DNA of 64,000 nucleotides from Gymnothorax reevesii. Taxonomy: Eukaryota > Chordata > Actinopteri > Anguilliformes > Muraenidae. Shown here one piece after another: positions 11,801-23,131 of this stretch. The DNA lies in NCBI GenBank assembly GCA_029721435.1, contig CM056577.1, forward strand, positions 114,946,219 through 115,010,218. The letters run 5' to 3'. The first letter of the stretch is position 1. The number at the start of each line of letters is the position of its first letter. The translations under genes and the position numbers were made by a program. The notes beneath the pieces are model-generated. The model saw nothing but the letters and a program-made list of their open reading frames with translations, made no database searches and was not told the DNA's origin.

Positions 11801-12290
11801 ATTTCCGTGTTGCCTTGGTATTGGCTTGAGGGCGCAGGCCGAGGGCTAATACTGCGCCCCATAGGCCAATACCAAGGCAATGTGAAAATAAGCAATTTAT
11901 ATTTTTATTAAGTGGTTAAGTATGTTGTGCTATCATGACAATATTATGAATATGACTTCTGAAGTACGTGATTTCATGACTCATTAAAGAGCTAAATGAA
12001 AGAGCTAAATGCCAGGTCCGCGACTGTGTTCTGCTTCTTTGAAGAGAGCAAATTCCACAGTTACCGCGACTGAAAGGCCGATACCAAGGCAATGCGAAAA
12101 TAAGCAATTTCAAATATTTTTATTTATTGGTAAAGTATGTTGCGCGATCATGACAATATTATGACAATGACTTCTGAAGTACGGGACTTCAAGACTCGTT
12201 AAAGAGGCAAATGCCAGGTCCGCAACTGTCGTCTGCTTCTCTGAAGAGAGCGAATGCCACAGTTGAGAATGGTTACTTGTGCACGAGCTG
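11801..12290. repeat. Palindrome plus diverged ~200-bp tandem duplication
   Basis: A 20-bp arm TGTTGCCTTGGTATTGGC (11808-11825) is mirrored at 11865-11882, with a second perfect inner pair GGGCGCAG (11830-11837) and CTGCGCCC (11852-11859). The right arm leads into two tandem units, about 11865-12075 and 12076-12270. Both contain ACCAAGGCAATG, GAAAATAAGCAATTT, ATCATGACAATATTATGA, TGACTTCTGAAGTACG, AAATGCCAGGTCCGC and GAAGAGAGC. Unit A carries a small internal duplication (AAAGAGCTAAATG twice). No coding potential is kept. This is probably an interspersed element with tandem internal units. Confidence 0.8.
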
Positions 12291-12432
12291 AACTCGGCCA
12301 AAACAGGTTGGCCAAAACAAGATATATTGGCAGGCTGTTTTTACTGTATGCGGGCAATAACATACATAACAAATTAATACAATTATTTACGTAGTACTCT
12401 GTTATTGTGGGAAGGAATTTATATATTCCTAT

Positions 12433-12950
12433 AGTATATAGTCACAAGTTTTTGCACACCCTAAGATCTTGTCAAGTCTTTATCTCGCATGTATTTTAAC
12501 AACAAAGAAAACACTGGAACCCAATACTTGTTTATTACAAATAATACATTTACATGAAAAATCCATAAGGAATCCAGCACAGGTGATTGAAATGATCAGC
12601 TCACTATCAACCCCCTGAAGCAGCTTGATAATGAGTAGATCATTCGAATGACCTGTTCAGGAGCAGAGAGAGATCTAACACATGCCGGACAGGTGATTCT
12701 CCAGGAGAGGTTTGAGAAGCTCTGGATTAGACCATCACTACTGATCTGCTTAAATATTGACAAAATGACTGATTCTGGTTTTTCTTAATTTGTTTTGTTG
12801 CATACATACATGCTTTATACACTGGGCTTCAGTTTTCCTGCCTTTCTGTTATACAACCAATATGAGAATATTACACTAGAACAAAATGTAAAAAAATGTA
12901 ACAATTACAGAAGATATAGGGGTGTGCAAACGCCTTTGACTGGTAGTGCA
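12433..12950. mobile_element. Tc1-type MITE, TTTGCACACCC ends
   Basis: The left terminus AGTCACAAGTTTTTGCACACCC (12439-12461) is the inverted match of the right terminus GGGGTGTGCAAACGCCTTTGACT (12919-12941). TA-rich sequence flanks both sides. The roughly 460-bp interior has no transposase homology. This is a non-autonomous Tc1/mariner derivative. Confidence 0.75.
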
Positions 12951-13713
12951 TATATATTATATTTAGAATATTTTTGACAATTCAATAAGACAAATGTACT
13001 CAAATTAATTAAGCGAATTCCTCTCTTTTCAAAGGACGTGCTTCAGATGAATTCTTCCAATTTAAAAAAAACAAGTTCTAATCACTTTGGACGAAACTGT
13101 ACATCAACATCTCCCTCAGGGAGACACGCAGGACATAAGAGGTTTTGTGATTAAAACAGAGGAACACTGTCTGCCCCCCTCCCCCGCCGTTCGTGCCCGC
13201 TAGTCAAGTTAGCTCATTAGTAAATGACTCACAAGGCTAAAATTAAAATCTGGATTTGCGCACGGATAATTACACCCCTTGGTGGACAGCCGAGACACAG
13301 AACTGTCAGGGAAAAAGAACAAATAATTGCGGCAATGATCGCAGAACACGGTACTGCGCCTGCGGAGACGTAACTTGCGGCAGAGGCACGGGAAGAACAG
13401 ACAAGTTTCACACGGTTGCTTGAGAAGTAATTACCTCTATCTGGGACTGTTTGCCTGACATCGTGAAGCTTCGAAGGGCAAAAAAAAAAAAAAAAAGAAA
13501 AGAAAAGGCCGAGTACGATGCCACTCGGTTGCACGCATTAACGGGGTTACGGCAAGGAGGCAGGGCTTGATAACAATTTTAGTCTCTTAGACAAACAACA
13601 CGTGCACTGAGTGCTGCCGCAAACAAATATTGTTGCGGTTGGTGCCAGCAAGTTGCAAACAGAGGAGGCGATAAAGCGGGATTTCAAATATATGTGCGTC
13701 CTGTACAGCTGTT
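12951..13713. other. No gene recognised
   Basis: AT-rich at first, then mixed composition. An A-run with AAAG interruptions sits at 13481-13507. No frame resembles a known protein. Confidence 0.4.
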
Positions 13714-13960
13714 CTTGTGTATGTGTGTGTGTGTGTGTTCGCGCGCATCTGTGTAGAGCTGCTGTCAACGGGGCAAAGTCTGTGGATTTGGGACAAATAT
13801 TATTGGCCCAGGAATGCAGGTTCTGCGCATGTTACATGTGTGCGCGTGCGCATGTGTCTGTGTGTTGTGTGTGTGAGTGCATGCTGTGTGTGTGTGTGCA
13901 CGCACATGTATGAGCGCACGGGGGTATTATACACGCGCGTTTGTGTGTGTGTGCGGAGCC
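13714..13960 (+). repeat. GT-rich microsatellite cluster
   Basis: Interrupted GT runs at 13714-13740 and 13830-13960, with GCGC interruptions. The cysteine/valine-rich frames across them are artefacts. Confidence 0.9.
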
Positions 13961-14495
13961 AGCAGTAAAGATTCTCTCTTTTCCCCGAGTTCTGCTCTTC
14001 TCATTCTGACAGTAAACTCTTCTCCGTGATGTATTTTTTGGGAAGAACTTTAAACGCGTACACAAGGGAATCACAAATGCGTGTGTGTGGTTTTTTCTCT
14101 CTCAAATTTTGCTGGATACAATACAAAGTTTCAGCATTCATGTGCTGTAGGATTATTTTTAATGTTCACTGCGCATCAGGCCAAATACGGGATTCTTCAG
14201 AGCTTCAGAGCTTCTGCAGAGAGTGTGCTGATGTGCTCTGGCTGCAGGGCAGCCACACAGAAACACACTCACTGGCCGCACACAACAAAGCCCGGTGAAT
14301 GTCTTTCCAAGACCCGGTGATTCATCTCCCCACTCCTGTAGGGGACAAGAGTCGCTGGTCAAATTCCCAAGCAGGACACGCTCCCCTGTGATGGAATCTA
14401 GGTGGGAACAGGCATTCGATAAAAGAGAAACAAATCGTATTTTTCAAGATGTTTTCAGTGAAATTAGCATTTGTCACTCAAAATGCTTGCTCTAT

Positions 14496-14650
14496 ATCCA
14501 TCCATCCATCCATCCATCCATCCACACATCCATACAACCTTATTTTTGGTCAGGGTCACAAGAGCCTATTCCAGTTTAAAATGGTCGAGAGCCAAGAATA
14601 TACCCCGGGCAGTTTGCTAATCCATCGCTAGGATCACACACCATTCTCTT
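14496..14650 (+). repeat. (CATC)n and start of the widespread fish repeat
   Basis: A CATC tetranucleotide run (14497-14525) leads into a GGTCAGGGTCACAAGAGCCTATTCCAG-like block, the typical start of the same repeat as 1640-1860. It decays after about 14650. Confidence 0.7.
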
Positions 14651-14699
14651 TTCACCTACAAGCAGTGCAGGCAGTGCAGAGTCTCTTTTGTTATTTTAA

Positions 14700-15206
14700 C
14701 CCTATAATGCCCCCTGCTTCATATACGACACACCAAATTTGAAGGACCATGTCCACCTGGTAAGATGCAACACAACAACGACTGCTCACTGTATCATATC
14801 TGATACACAGTGCTGCCACCTGGAAGGAAGAAGTGACATTACAGGAGTAGTCTCTCCCCAAGTCATTCACTTCAAGGTACTTTGGACTTTGGCAGTGAAG
14901 TTCAGCATTCCAAGGTAAATATTACACAAAAACTTATTCTTATACATGTTAAGGGATAGCTATAGATAGTAGAGAGCATATAAATAATTTGAAATTTCGA
15001 GTGTTGAGTTCTGGAGGGGTGCTGATTTTTGGCTGTATCAGATATGATACTCCTGGAATTAGAAGAAGTTCTGTTCAGCAATGTATATTTTGCTGTCACA
15101 AAACCTAATGATGAACAGTGGATCTGAATACTACCCTTCAACACTTCAAAAATATTACTGGGTCATATTTTTCTCATAATGATGTCTGTGTCTGGGCATT
15201 ATAGGG
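14700..15206. mobile_element. piggyBac-like MITE with TTAA target duplication
   Basis: The element begins CCCTATAATGCCC at 14700 and ends GGGCATTATAGGG at 15206, perfectly inverted. TTAA flanks it at 14696-14699 and 15207-15210. CCCT...AGGG ends with a TTAA duplication are the piggyBac signature. Two inner copies of a further palindromic motif, GTATCATATCTGATAC near 14793 and GTATCAGATATGATAC near 15037, lie inverted inside. The 507-bp body has no transposase frame. The clean ends suggest a fairly recent insertion. Confidence 0.85.
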
Positions 15207-15599
15207 TTAAAAAAGTACAGAGACTTTTTTTGTAGGCAGGTGGAGATCCTCCAGCTGGAGTCCAGGCCGGGTGGTGGTTATGGATTAAACATCACAGATA
15301 ACAGGTGTGCGACCAGCGAGTCTCGAGTCCGGGGAACAGGCAGCAAATGGATCCTCCGACCTCTTTCAGGACAAGGACGAATCGCCGTCTGCCGCGGCGC
15401 GAAAGCAGAGCACACCGCCACAAACTGAGCGCAAAGTGTGAACAAACGGATGTTATAACTTCACTTGAAGAGAATATTATGTATAGCTTACAAGCAGAGG
15501 CATTGCTAGGCCTGTGCTAGGGGGGATATTGCCCCCCCCCCATTCCCCAGTAATGAACATCATTTATCATCAATAGTTTTGGAAGAGCTTCCTCGACCA
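15207..15599. other. No gene recognised; G+C-rich patch
   Basis: 15240-15450 is CpG-containing and G+C-rich; 15520-15545 is a G/C homopolymer patch. Nothing further can be named. Confidence 0.4.
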
Positions 15600-15908
15600 A
15601 GGGTCTCATTTACAGATGCAGCGTAGGCACAAAATTAATGCATATGCCAATTTGTTCGCTGATTTTGGATCTAGAAAAACAAACTTGACATTAAAAAACA
15701 TTCAAAATTAATTAAATTATGCACATATGAAAACTTCCAAGTTAATCTTGATTAATTCAGTAAAAATTGCATGCAGTTTAACTCACCCACAATTTAAAAA
15801 AAAAATTAGATTTTTTTTTCCCTCTATAAGCCATTTTTCTTTTTCTTTTGAGTGTATATAAAATTTTGATTTTAAATCCACATTCATTTTCATAAATGAG
15901 ACCCCTAG
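15600..15908. mobile_element. MITE with GGGTCTCATTTA termini
   Basis: AGGGTCTCATTTACAGATGC at the left (15600-15619) is inverted at the right (CATAAATGAGACCCC, 15891-15905). The AT-rich interior contains a run of A and T at 15795-15820 and no protein homology. Fish MITEs with this terminus are common. The target duplication is unclear. Confidence 0.65.
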
Positions 15909-16479
15909 GGAATCCAAGAAACTTGCAAATAGAAATGTTCTTGGCCTCCGAATGTCAGACGGAGGTAACTTGGAAAATTTTTGCCACATGGTGAGATCAT
16001 TTCAGAGTAACAATCACCCAAACAAAACAAACTTCACAAAGACATACATTTGAGTTTGGCGGTGACTCTGCTTAAGTATGACCCAGACAGTTACTGAGAC
16101 CATTAACCCCCAGCAGAGCCTGAGATTCCTCACCTTTAAATAATTGAACATGATATGAGCAGATGCTGCATTCAATGAACAATGTTATTTATAAAGGAGG
16201 CTGGGGGGGAGGGGAAGATGGGCAGATTTTATTGTAGACCAGGGTGGGAGCGGTGTAGAGGGCATTGAGCCAGAGAAATGAGTGAACGCCCTTGGTTATA
16301 AAAGCTCGCCAATTGGGTGGGAGATGCTGAAGTCAAAAATGATCGGACAGAAAGGGACTTGTGACCAGCCTGACTTCAGTATCTGACTGAACAAATGCTA
16401 AAGCACCATTTCTGCTAAGGGTTTTCCGGGATTACCAAACTCAAAGAGAAACTGATGATTAATTCTGCCTTGATGATTG

Positions 16480-16742
16480 GTGGCGCAGTGGTAGCTTGAC
16501 TGGGGATCGAAAGGCGATGGCTTTCGCGGTGTGTTCTTGGCCAAAAACACTTCACTCCCACAGTGCCCCACTCAATCCAGGTATACAATTGGGTGCCAGC
16601 AAACGGTTGGAGAAACCTGATAAAGAGCTGGGAAGGTAACCTGCATCGGAGTAGCATCCCATCCAGGGGGAGTAGCGATACTCCTTGTCGCTTCATGCTA
16701 CAGAAACTGGGGTTCAGCAACTTCCTGATGAGTCACCTGACT
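16480..16742 (+). mobile_element. tRNA-derived SINE, diverged copy
   Basis: GTGGCGCAGTGGTAGC at about 16480-16496 is an almost perfect pol III A box. It is followed by a TTCTTGGCCAAAAACACTTC block that resembles the GTCCTTGGGCAAGACAC core of fish SINEs, and by CTAGCATCCCATCCAGGGGG-like sequence at about 16650-16672 and CTTCATGCTACAGAAAC at 16690-16706, a known SINE tail pattern. The B box is degenerate. The copy is old and probably silent. Confidence 0.6.
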
Positions 16743-16867
16743 CTGGAGAGACTTTTGTTTTTTTTTTTGCGAAAGATAACATCCAGGTCCAGCACTAGGA
16801 AAGGCAGGATGTGGAACACTGCAATGGCAGTGAGGTCCTCCAGTTCAAAACACCTCCTTACCGCACG

Positions 16868-16894
16868 CGCACACACACACACACACACACACAC
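16868..16894 (+). repeat. (CA)n microsatellite
   Basis: An uninterrupted CA run of about 13 units, a likely polymorphic locus. Confidence 0.95.
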
Positions 16895-17890
16895 GTTGTG
16901 ACAGGACATTGCCTCCACACAGCGAGAGGCCATCCACCTGTCGGTGAACTCAAGAACAGAAACACCCACCGTCTGGTCCTTTATAGCACCTACAGGCTGG
17001 TGTCTCCACCAGGCAGCAGGAGATACAGACAGCATTTCCTCCCACTTTATTAGGCTATAAAGGCAAATGCTAATATTGTCATATTAGCTCCCATAATGCC
17101 TCCCGAAAGTGACAGGCCAAAAAGGAAAAAAAAAAACAGCCTCCGCTGGGTATCAGCTCTCCCTCTCCTCCATTCTCCCCCCTCCCTCCTTCTCTCTCTC
17201 CATTTCCCCAGCTCTCTTGGCCACCCTATTCCCCCCCCTTCTCTCCACTCAAGCTTTTTTTTTCTCTCGCCAGAGGGGAAAAAAGGAGACGAATGAGCAA
17301 ACTTCCTATGTCTTTTTTTTTTTTGAATTTTGATCATTCTATGAACCGAATGAGAGAAAAAATTTTTATGAGGTCGGCCTAAAGTGAAAATTCGACCGCT
17401 GGGAAGAAGGTGGGAGGGCGGTGGTGGTAAGATTTACAAGGGAGAGAGGAGACGTCTCGTCAAACGCCGGGCATTAGTGTCTGTGTCATAAAAGCTGTTT
17501 GGTGCCAACTGACCGCAACGCTGCACCTCAGTCCCCGCTCAGACGAACTCTCGCCGAGGCTAAACGACCTTCATGCTCCGCCAAGTTTTCCGCTCTTTTA
17601 ACTGCATGCGGCGCAACACAACCAGTTTGTGCTTGAAAAGTCAGTGCAACCAAAGAGATGGACAGAAAAAGAATGAAAATGTAAAAAAGTACAAGAGGGA
17701 GGATAAATTACTTTGTAATTTTTGATTACAAAATTTGATTGTAATTACTGTAATATTAATTATCGCCTGCGCTACATTGCTGCTCCTAAACTTGTACATT
17801 TATACACTCGTTAATGAATGTTTCTTGTTTGCCTCTGCAATATTTACTCTCTTGACAATCAAGCACGTTGAATCCGAAAAAAAATGTTAT
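16895..17890. other. No gene recognised; polypyrimidine tract
   Basis: 17155-17280 is strongly C/T-rich and 17310-17324 is a T-run. The proline/serine-rich frames there are compositional artefacts. Elsewhere there is no recognised element. Confidence 0.5.
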
Positions 17891-17945
17891 GCAGAGAGAG
17901 AGAGAGAGAGAGAGAGGGGAACAGAAAGAGAGAGAGAGAGAGAGA
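17891..17945 (+). repeat. (GA)n microsatellite
   Basis: A GA run interrupted once by GGGAACAGAAA. Confidence 0.95.
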
Positions 17946-18479
17946 CCGGTGGCAGAAATGTATTAGATTAAGTCCACATCGCATTGCGTTTACGGCTCAA
18001 ATGGGAAAAATACGGGCAACTGTGTAAAAATTCGAAAGATGAATGAACGCAGGAAATTGCTCGGGTCGCTGTCACCATTCGATGATCCCATTTCAGAGAC
18101 GGTTTGGAGTCACCGAATGGCTCGTGAAATGACAGCTCCATTACCAATGAGCCAGACGGTGACACTGCACTCGGAAGACTCATAAATAAATTGCATATTC
18201 CATCTTCCTCCTTCAGACAGCATTCCTGTATGGCAAGCGTAGCACGGTGTAACGATATTGGCCACACAGTACGTTGAGGGGTGGATATCGTTGAGAAGAG
18301 GGCTCGTTAGCAGAAGACTTTACAGATAATATAAAGGGACAGATGTAAAACTTGAGGTTTCTCAGTCAAGCCTAGATAACGATATCCCTCAAGTAAATGA
18401 CAGAACAGCACCACTAATGTTCCAGTCATTTTTGGCATCTCTCTCTCTCTCTCAGCACACTTCTTCAAAGGCAAGAACT
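17946..18479. other. No gene recognised; possible conserved non-coding DNA
   Basis: 17975-18270 is complex and repeat-free. The minus-strand frame over it has no recognisable domain. A short CT run lies at 18440-18455. Confidence 0.35.
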
Positions 18480-19224
18480 ACACTACCAGTCAGTTTTGTG
18501 CAGAACACTCCAACTTTGTTCATTTCATTGGTGAAATGTTAGCACTTTTAGCCAAAGGAAATCACCCCAAATGGCACAAGGTAAGACATGAATAGTTAGT
18601 AGAAAAACTATTCAAAAATGACCTTTATTTCACACGATATTTGCCTGACCAGTGAAGCTAATATCACATGAGGAAAATAAGCAAGCATATTAATTATTTC
18701 TATTTTTTAAATCCTTACTTCAACCAAATGGCCACCATTTAGAATTATAATTTTCTTTCAACAATGGCAGTCATGATTCTGAGAGGTTACACCAGCATGG
18801 CTGCATAAGGTCCCATTCACTTTATCCATTCATTTATTTAACCCTTGTTGAGATTTAAATCTCCTTTTCATGGGAGCCCTGGGGGTTGAGGCGGAGAGGG
18901 AGAGGGCAATTTGCACAGCCAATTAGATCAGGGGATGATTAGGTGGCAGGTCGAAAGAGCAACTTAGAAATTCGGCACACCCATGGGAACGTCCACCAAA
19001 CTATTGGATGTGAAGTTTCAAAATCATATATGTGGTTGTCCCTGCGAAGGAAAAAAAATCCAAGAATTTGCTCCAAGTTATTTTAGCAGAGAATGGCCGT
19101 TTTAATTAATCAAAGATTTCTTTTTTTTTACTGAAGAATCATTAAGTGCATTTCTTTTTTCCCCATCTCTGACAGATTGAAAATTGCGGGTGCGTTACAA
19201 CTTTTGACTGGCAGCGTAAATGTG
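18480..19224. mobile_element. Tc1-type MITE or decayed Tc1, CCAGTCAAAAG ends
   Basis: CACTACCAGTCAGTTTTGTG (18481-18500) and the inverted ACAACTTTTGACTGGCAGCG (19197-19216) are matching Tc1-type termini. Between them a transposase cannot be traced. The G+C-rich insert at about 18870-19010 may be a separate repeat fragment. Coordinates are approximate. Confidence 0.6.
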
Positions 19225-19477
19225 AAAAAATGTTTTCTAACTAACGCATGCTATTTGCACAGCAGGTGGTTACGGGAAAAAGATACTGTCCTCAGCAGCA
19301 TCAGTGAGGCTCAAAGGAAAGTGTAACTGATTTGACAGCACATCCTGCTGACACCATTTACCCTGCTGTTAATTAATGTTATTTCCTGTAACAGTACAAA
19401 CCCATCACCCTTTACCCGGTGCTCACTGCTCATCCACAGCCGTAATACAAACTAAAAATAGCACCACAAAGCGGGCG

Positions 19478-20088
19478 TTACCCCTCGGGCCGTGTATTAT
19501 TTCGAATGATAATAAATTGACGTAGGCCTTTGCAAGTTATTCTACGGAATACGAAAAACAAGATGGCGGCTGAGGCAGCCATACTGGACATCTGAGTGCC
19601 ATGAAACTTGATAGGCTGCTGGAAGTACACAAGAGCAAGCAACAGAGCGAAAATCGAGGAGAATGACGGGGGCATTTTCAAGTTATCGTCTGGAATACAA
19701 AATTCAAGATGGCAGGTGTGGGAGCCACGCTGAACATCCAAGCGCGGTGAAAATCGATAGGCTTCCGACGGTACACAAAACCAAGCAACAGCAAAAATGG
19801 CTTTGATTGACAGAAGCGTTTTTTTAGTTATCATGCAGAATGTGAATTCAAGATGGCGGCTGTGGCAGCCATATTTGATTTCAGATCGCGACCTAAATCC
19901 ATAAGATTGTGTAGTAACCGTACCCCAATGTCCTCACCAAACATTGTGATGATCGGTGAAGGACTTTTGCAGCTATCTCTGGGAATCAAATGTGGACGGA
20001 CAGACAGACGGACGGACGGACAGACAATCAGACAGACATCGTTTATGACGACAATACCCCTCAGCCCCTTAGTCAGGGCTGAGGGGTA
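19478..20088 (+). mobile_element. Hairpin-ended element E1 with three ~145-bp internal units
   Basis: The 3' end is a perfect 13-bp stem, TACCCCTCAGCCC (20055-20067) with TGAGGGGTA as the end of its partner arm (20076-20088). The 5' end carries a matching copy, TTACCCCTCGGGCC (19478-19491). Three tandem units start around AAGATGGCGGCTG at 19561, 19705 and 19850. A GGAC-rich tract (about 19993-20030) and ACAATA precede the hairpin. The last unit also has CAGCTATCTC, resembling the AGTTATCGCG of E2 and E5. No protein is encoded. See the finding on E1-E5. Confidence 0.7.
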
Positions 20089-20719
20089 AAAATACCCCCA
20101 ACCCCCCTAACGTCCTCGCAAACTACTCTCATATCAGGTCTTCCAGGATCTTAACATATACCAATCAGCCTCAATGTTAAAAACACCCAGTAAATATTGT
20201 GTGGCTCGCCCTTGTGCCACCAGAACAGCTCTAACCCTTCGAGGCATAACTCCACAGAAGCTGAGAGGGTGTCCTGCGGTATTGGAATGTTTGGCCTTGT
20301 GGATTGAACCTATTTCTTGAGCGCATCCCACAACAATTGCTTGTTTGGACTGAGATTGGAGAATTGAACGCAAAGGCAGCACCAGGAACCTTTCGGCAAG
20401 TTCCTCAAACCATTCCTGGACCATTCTTGTGGTGTAGCAGGGCACATTATCCTGCTGAAAAAGACCACCGGCATCGGGGATAACCGTTGCAGTGAAGGGG
20501 TGCAATTGTTTTGCAGCAACGTTTCGGTAGATGGCGCATGTCAAAATGACATCGACATGAAAGGTCGGACCAATGCTTTCCCAACAGGCCATTGCACAAG
20601 AACAACAGTGCCTCCGCCTGCTGTCCTACTTTCTGTGGAGCATTCTGGTGCCATCCCCAGAAAAACAGCACATATACTTCCGGCTCCATTTGCAGCTACA
20701 ATGCACTGCATATTCTGAC

Positions 20720-21685
20720 TAGGGCTGTCACTTTTTATTTGAAATTCAAACATTCATTCGAACCTGAGGGTGAAAGTTCATATTCGAACTGAAATGAGAC
20801 GTTCAAAGTCAAAACGCACCCTCTGTCAGTGCATGCAGCCTGAAGTAGTTTGACATTCGACCCAGAAGACGGCGCCCTCAGAGAAGCTTACAATGGAGAG
20901 CGTTAGCAAGCGGAGCAACGAGCGGACAATTACAACACCAAAACATCTTAGAAGCGCTGGGTGGAAGTATTTTGGATTTTACTGTGTAGGTGGTAAAAAA
21001 ACAAACAAAGTTAGAGCCGTGTGTTGTTATTCGCCGTAGTCCGCAATTATTCAATGAACACTTATAAACGAGATAAATCCTTGTGCATTAAAGTTTCAGT
21101 TTCACTTGCATAAATGTGGACGGTCATCGCAAGTCACATGGAAAGCGATTATGACCCCGGACTTCTTGCGCTTCTCTTTACTCGGAGATTGGAAACAATG
21201 CATGTGTCTCTTGATCGTTTAAATTGTTTAAATGAAATAAGACCACTCGAAACTTCTTTTTGCAATTCCATTGCTTTCAATCCAACAGTAAAGACAAGCG
21301 TTAAAATTCTTGAGTCATAATCGATTTCCGTGTCACTAGTAGGGAAATTCACCGTAATGCACGTGAAACTGATTAACTTCATGCACAATGACTTAATTTC
21401 CGCTAGTGAATTTCTTCAGTGCGCGTTGATGGAATAATTGCTGACTACGGCACAGGAACTTGAATGCCAGAGAGTGACGTGTGATACTTGGCATCTCTGC
21501 AGATACTGTCGTTGTGTTGTACTACTGTCAAGTGTGGCTAAATAAGAGAAAAATTTATGAAGAGGATTTTTTTTTTTTTTCCTACGTGTGTTGGGTCGCG
21601 GTGCGGAGGGGTTCAAATATATTCAAACGTCACGTTGTCATTTTCTAAATTCTTTCGAAGTTGATTTTTAAAGGTGACAGCCCTA
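20720..21685 (+). mobile_element. hAT element nested in Tc1, 8-bp TSD ATTCTGAC
   Basis: Ends TAGGGCTGTCAC and GTGACAGCCCTA are perfectly inverted and flanked by ATTCTGAC at 20712-20719 and 21686-21693. Removing the element and one duplicate restores the Tc1 reading, which gives a strong insertion proof. The 966-bp body keeps only the first coding exon of a transposase (20893-21039). It is therefore non-autonomous. The TAGGGCTG terminus is typical of fish hAT families. Confidence 0.9.
20893..21039 (+). pseudogene. Relic BED zinc-finger exon of a hAT transposase
   Basis: A 48-codon frame starts at ATG 20893 and stops at 21037. It contains GWKYFGF at residues 23-29, then a lysine-rich spacer and VCC at 43-45. 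A W-x-Y/H-F-G-F segment followed by a C-x-x-C pair is the start of the BED finger that anchors hAT transposases to DNA. Here the Cys spacing is wrong and a stop follows within four codons, so the finger is incomplete. It sits about 170 bp inside the left end, where hAT first exons normally lie. The assignment is by motif only. Confidence 0.6.
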
Positions 21686-22509
21686 ATTCTGACACCTCTC
21701 CATCAGCATTACCTTCTTCAGCCATTTGTGCGATAGTTGCTCTTCATATCAGAGAAGCCTTGGGTGCCCAGACCTGTTTCACCAGTTCACCGGCTGGCCT
21801 CACTTTGACCACTTTTGATAGACAGCAACCACTGTATACCAGAAAGATCTGCCATTTTGGATATGCATTGACACAGTTGTCAAGCAAACACAGTTTGGCC
21901 CTTATCAAAGTCTCTCAGATCCTTTTGTTCACCCAAATTAGTCGAATCAATGTCAAAAACTGACCTTGCTGCCTAATACACCACAGCCCTCGACAGATGC
22001 CACTGTAGCGAAATAGTCGGCGTTGTTTACTTCACCCGTCAGTGGTTTTAATGTTGTGGCTGATCTATGTATACCCAGAACCCACAACTACGTGTCTGGG
22101 AGCAGTGGCTGGTTTATTTAAAATTTGTAAGCCCCAAGTCACACTCTAATTTCGCCTGAGCTGATTGGCTAGTGCAGGGGAGAGGGCTGAGGCCTTCACC
22201 AGTTAACCCCAGGAAGTAAACACAAATTCTAATGTCTTCCCGCTGCCGGTTCTGCCTGACACAGGCCGGATATAAAGCTAGCCTTCAGTCTCCCGGGATG
22301 TGAGCGATGCTGCAGAATGCAGCGTTTTGACAGCGGTGTCAGGTAATAATAGCGCACTGTAGAAGGGCAGGTGTCATACCAGAGATGCCTGCTCATTCCT
22401 GTATACTGTTCTGTCCCTCAAACTGTCCCAAACGCCACTGCAGGAAATAACAGCACACATCAGCATATTTTAAGTAATCTATTGTACTCGTATATTTCTA
22501 GCATATTCG

Positions 22510-23000
22510 TTAAAGCAACAGCTCACCCTCAAAAACACTCATTTTACACTTACCTGTAGTGCCATTATGTACCTAGAATGTTCCGCTGTGAGTTGCCAAG
22601 TTTCAGAATTATCAGCTGTAGAGATGTGTGCATTTTCTCAAATATAATGAAACTAAATTGCACTTTCTTTCCTGAGATCGATGGCTGTAGTTCTGCAGAA
22701 AGGACATAGGAACTATTCTTTCTATCGAACTATCTTTAACCGTTTACAGTATGGTTTTTGGATCATCTTGAGTAACTGAGTCATGATTTTCAGAAAGAGA
22801 CATTCATTTAACATTTTTGTAATGTATTTTTGGCGCCTTGAGTACCACAAGACGAATGCAATGTAGTTCCATTATATTGCAGAGAAAGCAACAGCCGTTA
22901 TCACCAAAACTCGGCAACGCGCACCAAAACCATCTGATTGGATAAACGGTACTAAGAGTAACAGGAAAACTGGATTCATTTATTTTAGGGTAAACTGTTT
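22510..23000 (+). repeat. Interspersed fish repeat beginning AAAGCAACAGCTCACC
   Basis: The order AAAGCAACAGCTCACC, ACTTACCTGTAGTGCCATTATG, GTGAGTTGCCAAG, CAGCTGTAGAGATGTGTGC, CTCAAATATAATGAAACTA recalls a common fish repeat. A second internal block (about 22860-22900, GAGAAAGCAACAGCCG) repeats the start motif. No protein is encoded. Family name unknown. Confidence 0.5.
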
Positions 23001-23131
23001 AATCTGAGCCACATCAGCAGAAGAACACAAACACCAAAACACTCGTATGTGCTCACGCACATGCCTTCTATACCTAAAATGAATATATAAACAAACTAGG
23101 CTTATGCCGTCGGAGGCGACGGCTTGGGGTA

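Larger units (their letters stand above)
20157..22072 (-). mobile_element. Tc1/mariner element, family E, split by a hAT element
   Basis: Terminal repeats of the ATCAGCC-TAATGTT type frame it (20157-20190 and 22040-22072). On the minus strand the transposase keeps the second catalytic segment (GLFQQDNVPCYTT, about 20420-20460). The third segment is altered to SNLSPNKQLLWDALKK (about 20310-20360), so the expected acidic residue of SPDLNPIEHLWD is a lysine. Residues 3' of the nested element (21694-22072) encode the N-terminal part. About 250 bp of coding sequence is also deleted before 20700. A hAT element occupies 20720-21685. Relatives lie at 60799-61262 and 62988-63256. Confidence 0.85.

Noticed and set aside
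17050..17337. Overlapping frames on both strands
   Set aside because: They translate a polypyrimidine tract and T-runs, giving arginine/serine/phenylalanine-rich artefacts.
20055..20088. Transcription terminator or histone-type 3' stem-loop
   Set aside because: There is no gene upstream, and the other four hairpins of the same type have unrelated stems, so it is a terminus of a repeated element.
20134..20592. 152-codon minus-strand frame as a host gene
   Set aside because: It contains GLFQQDNVPCYTT, a Tc1 transposase segment, and loses frame before the third catalytic segment.
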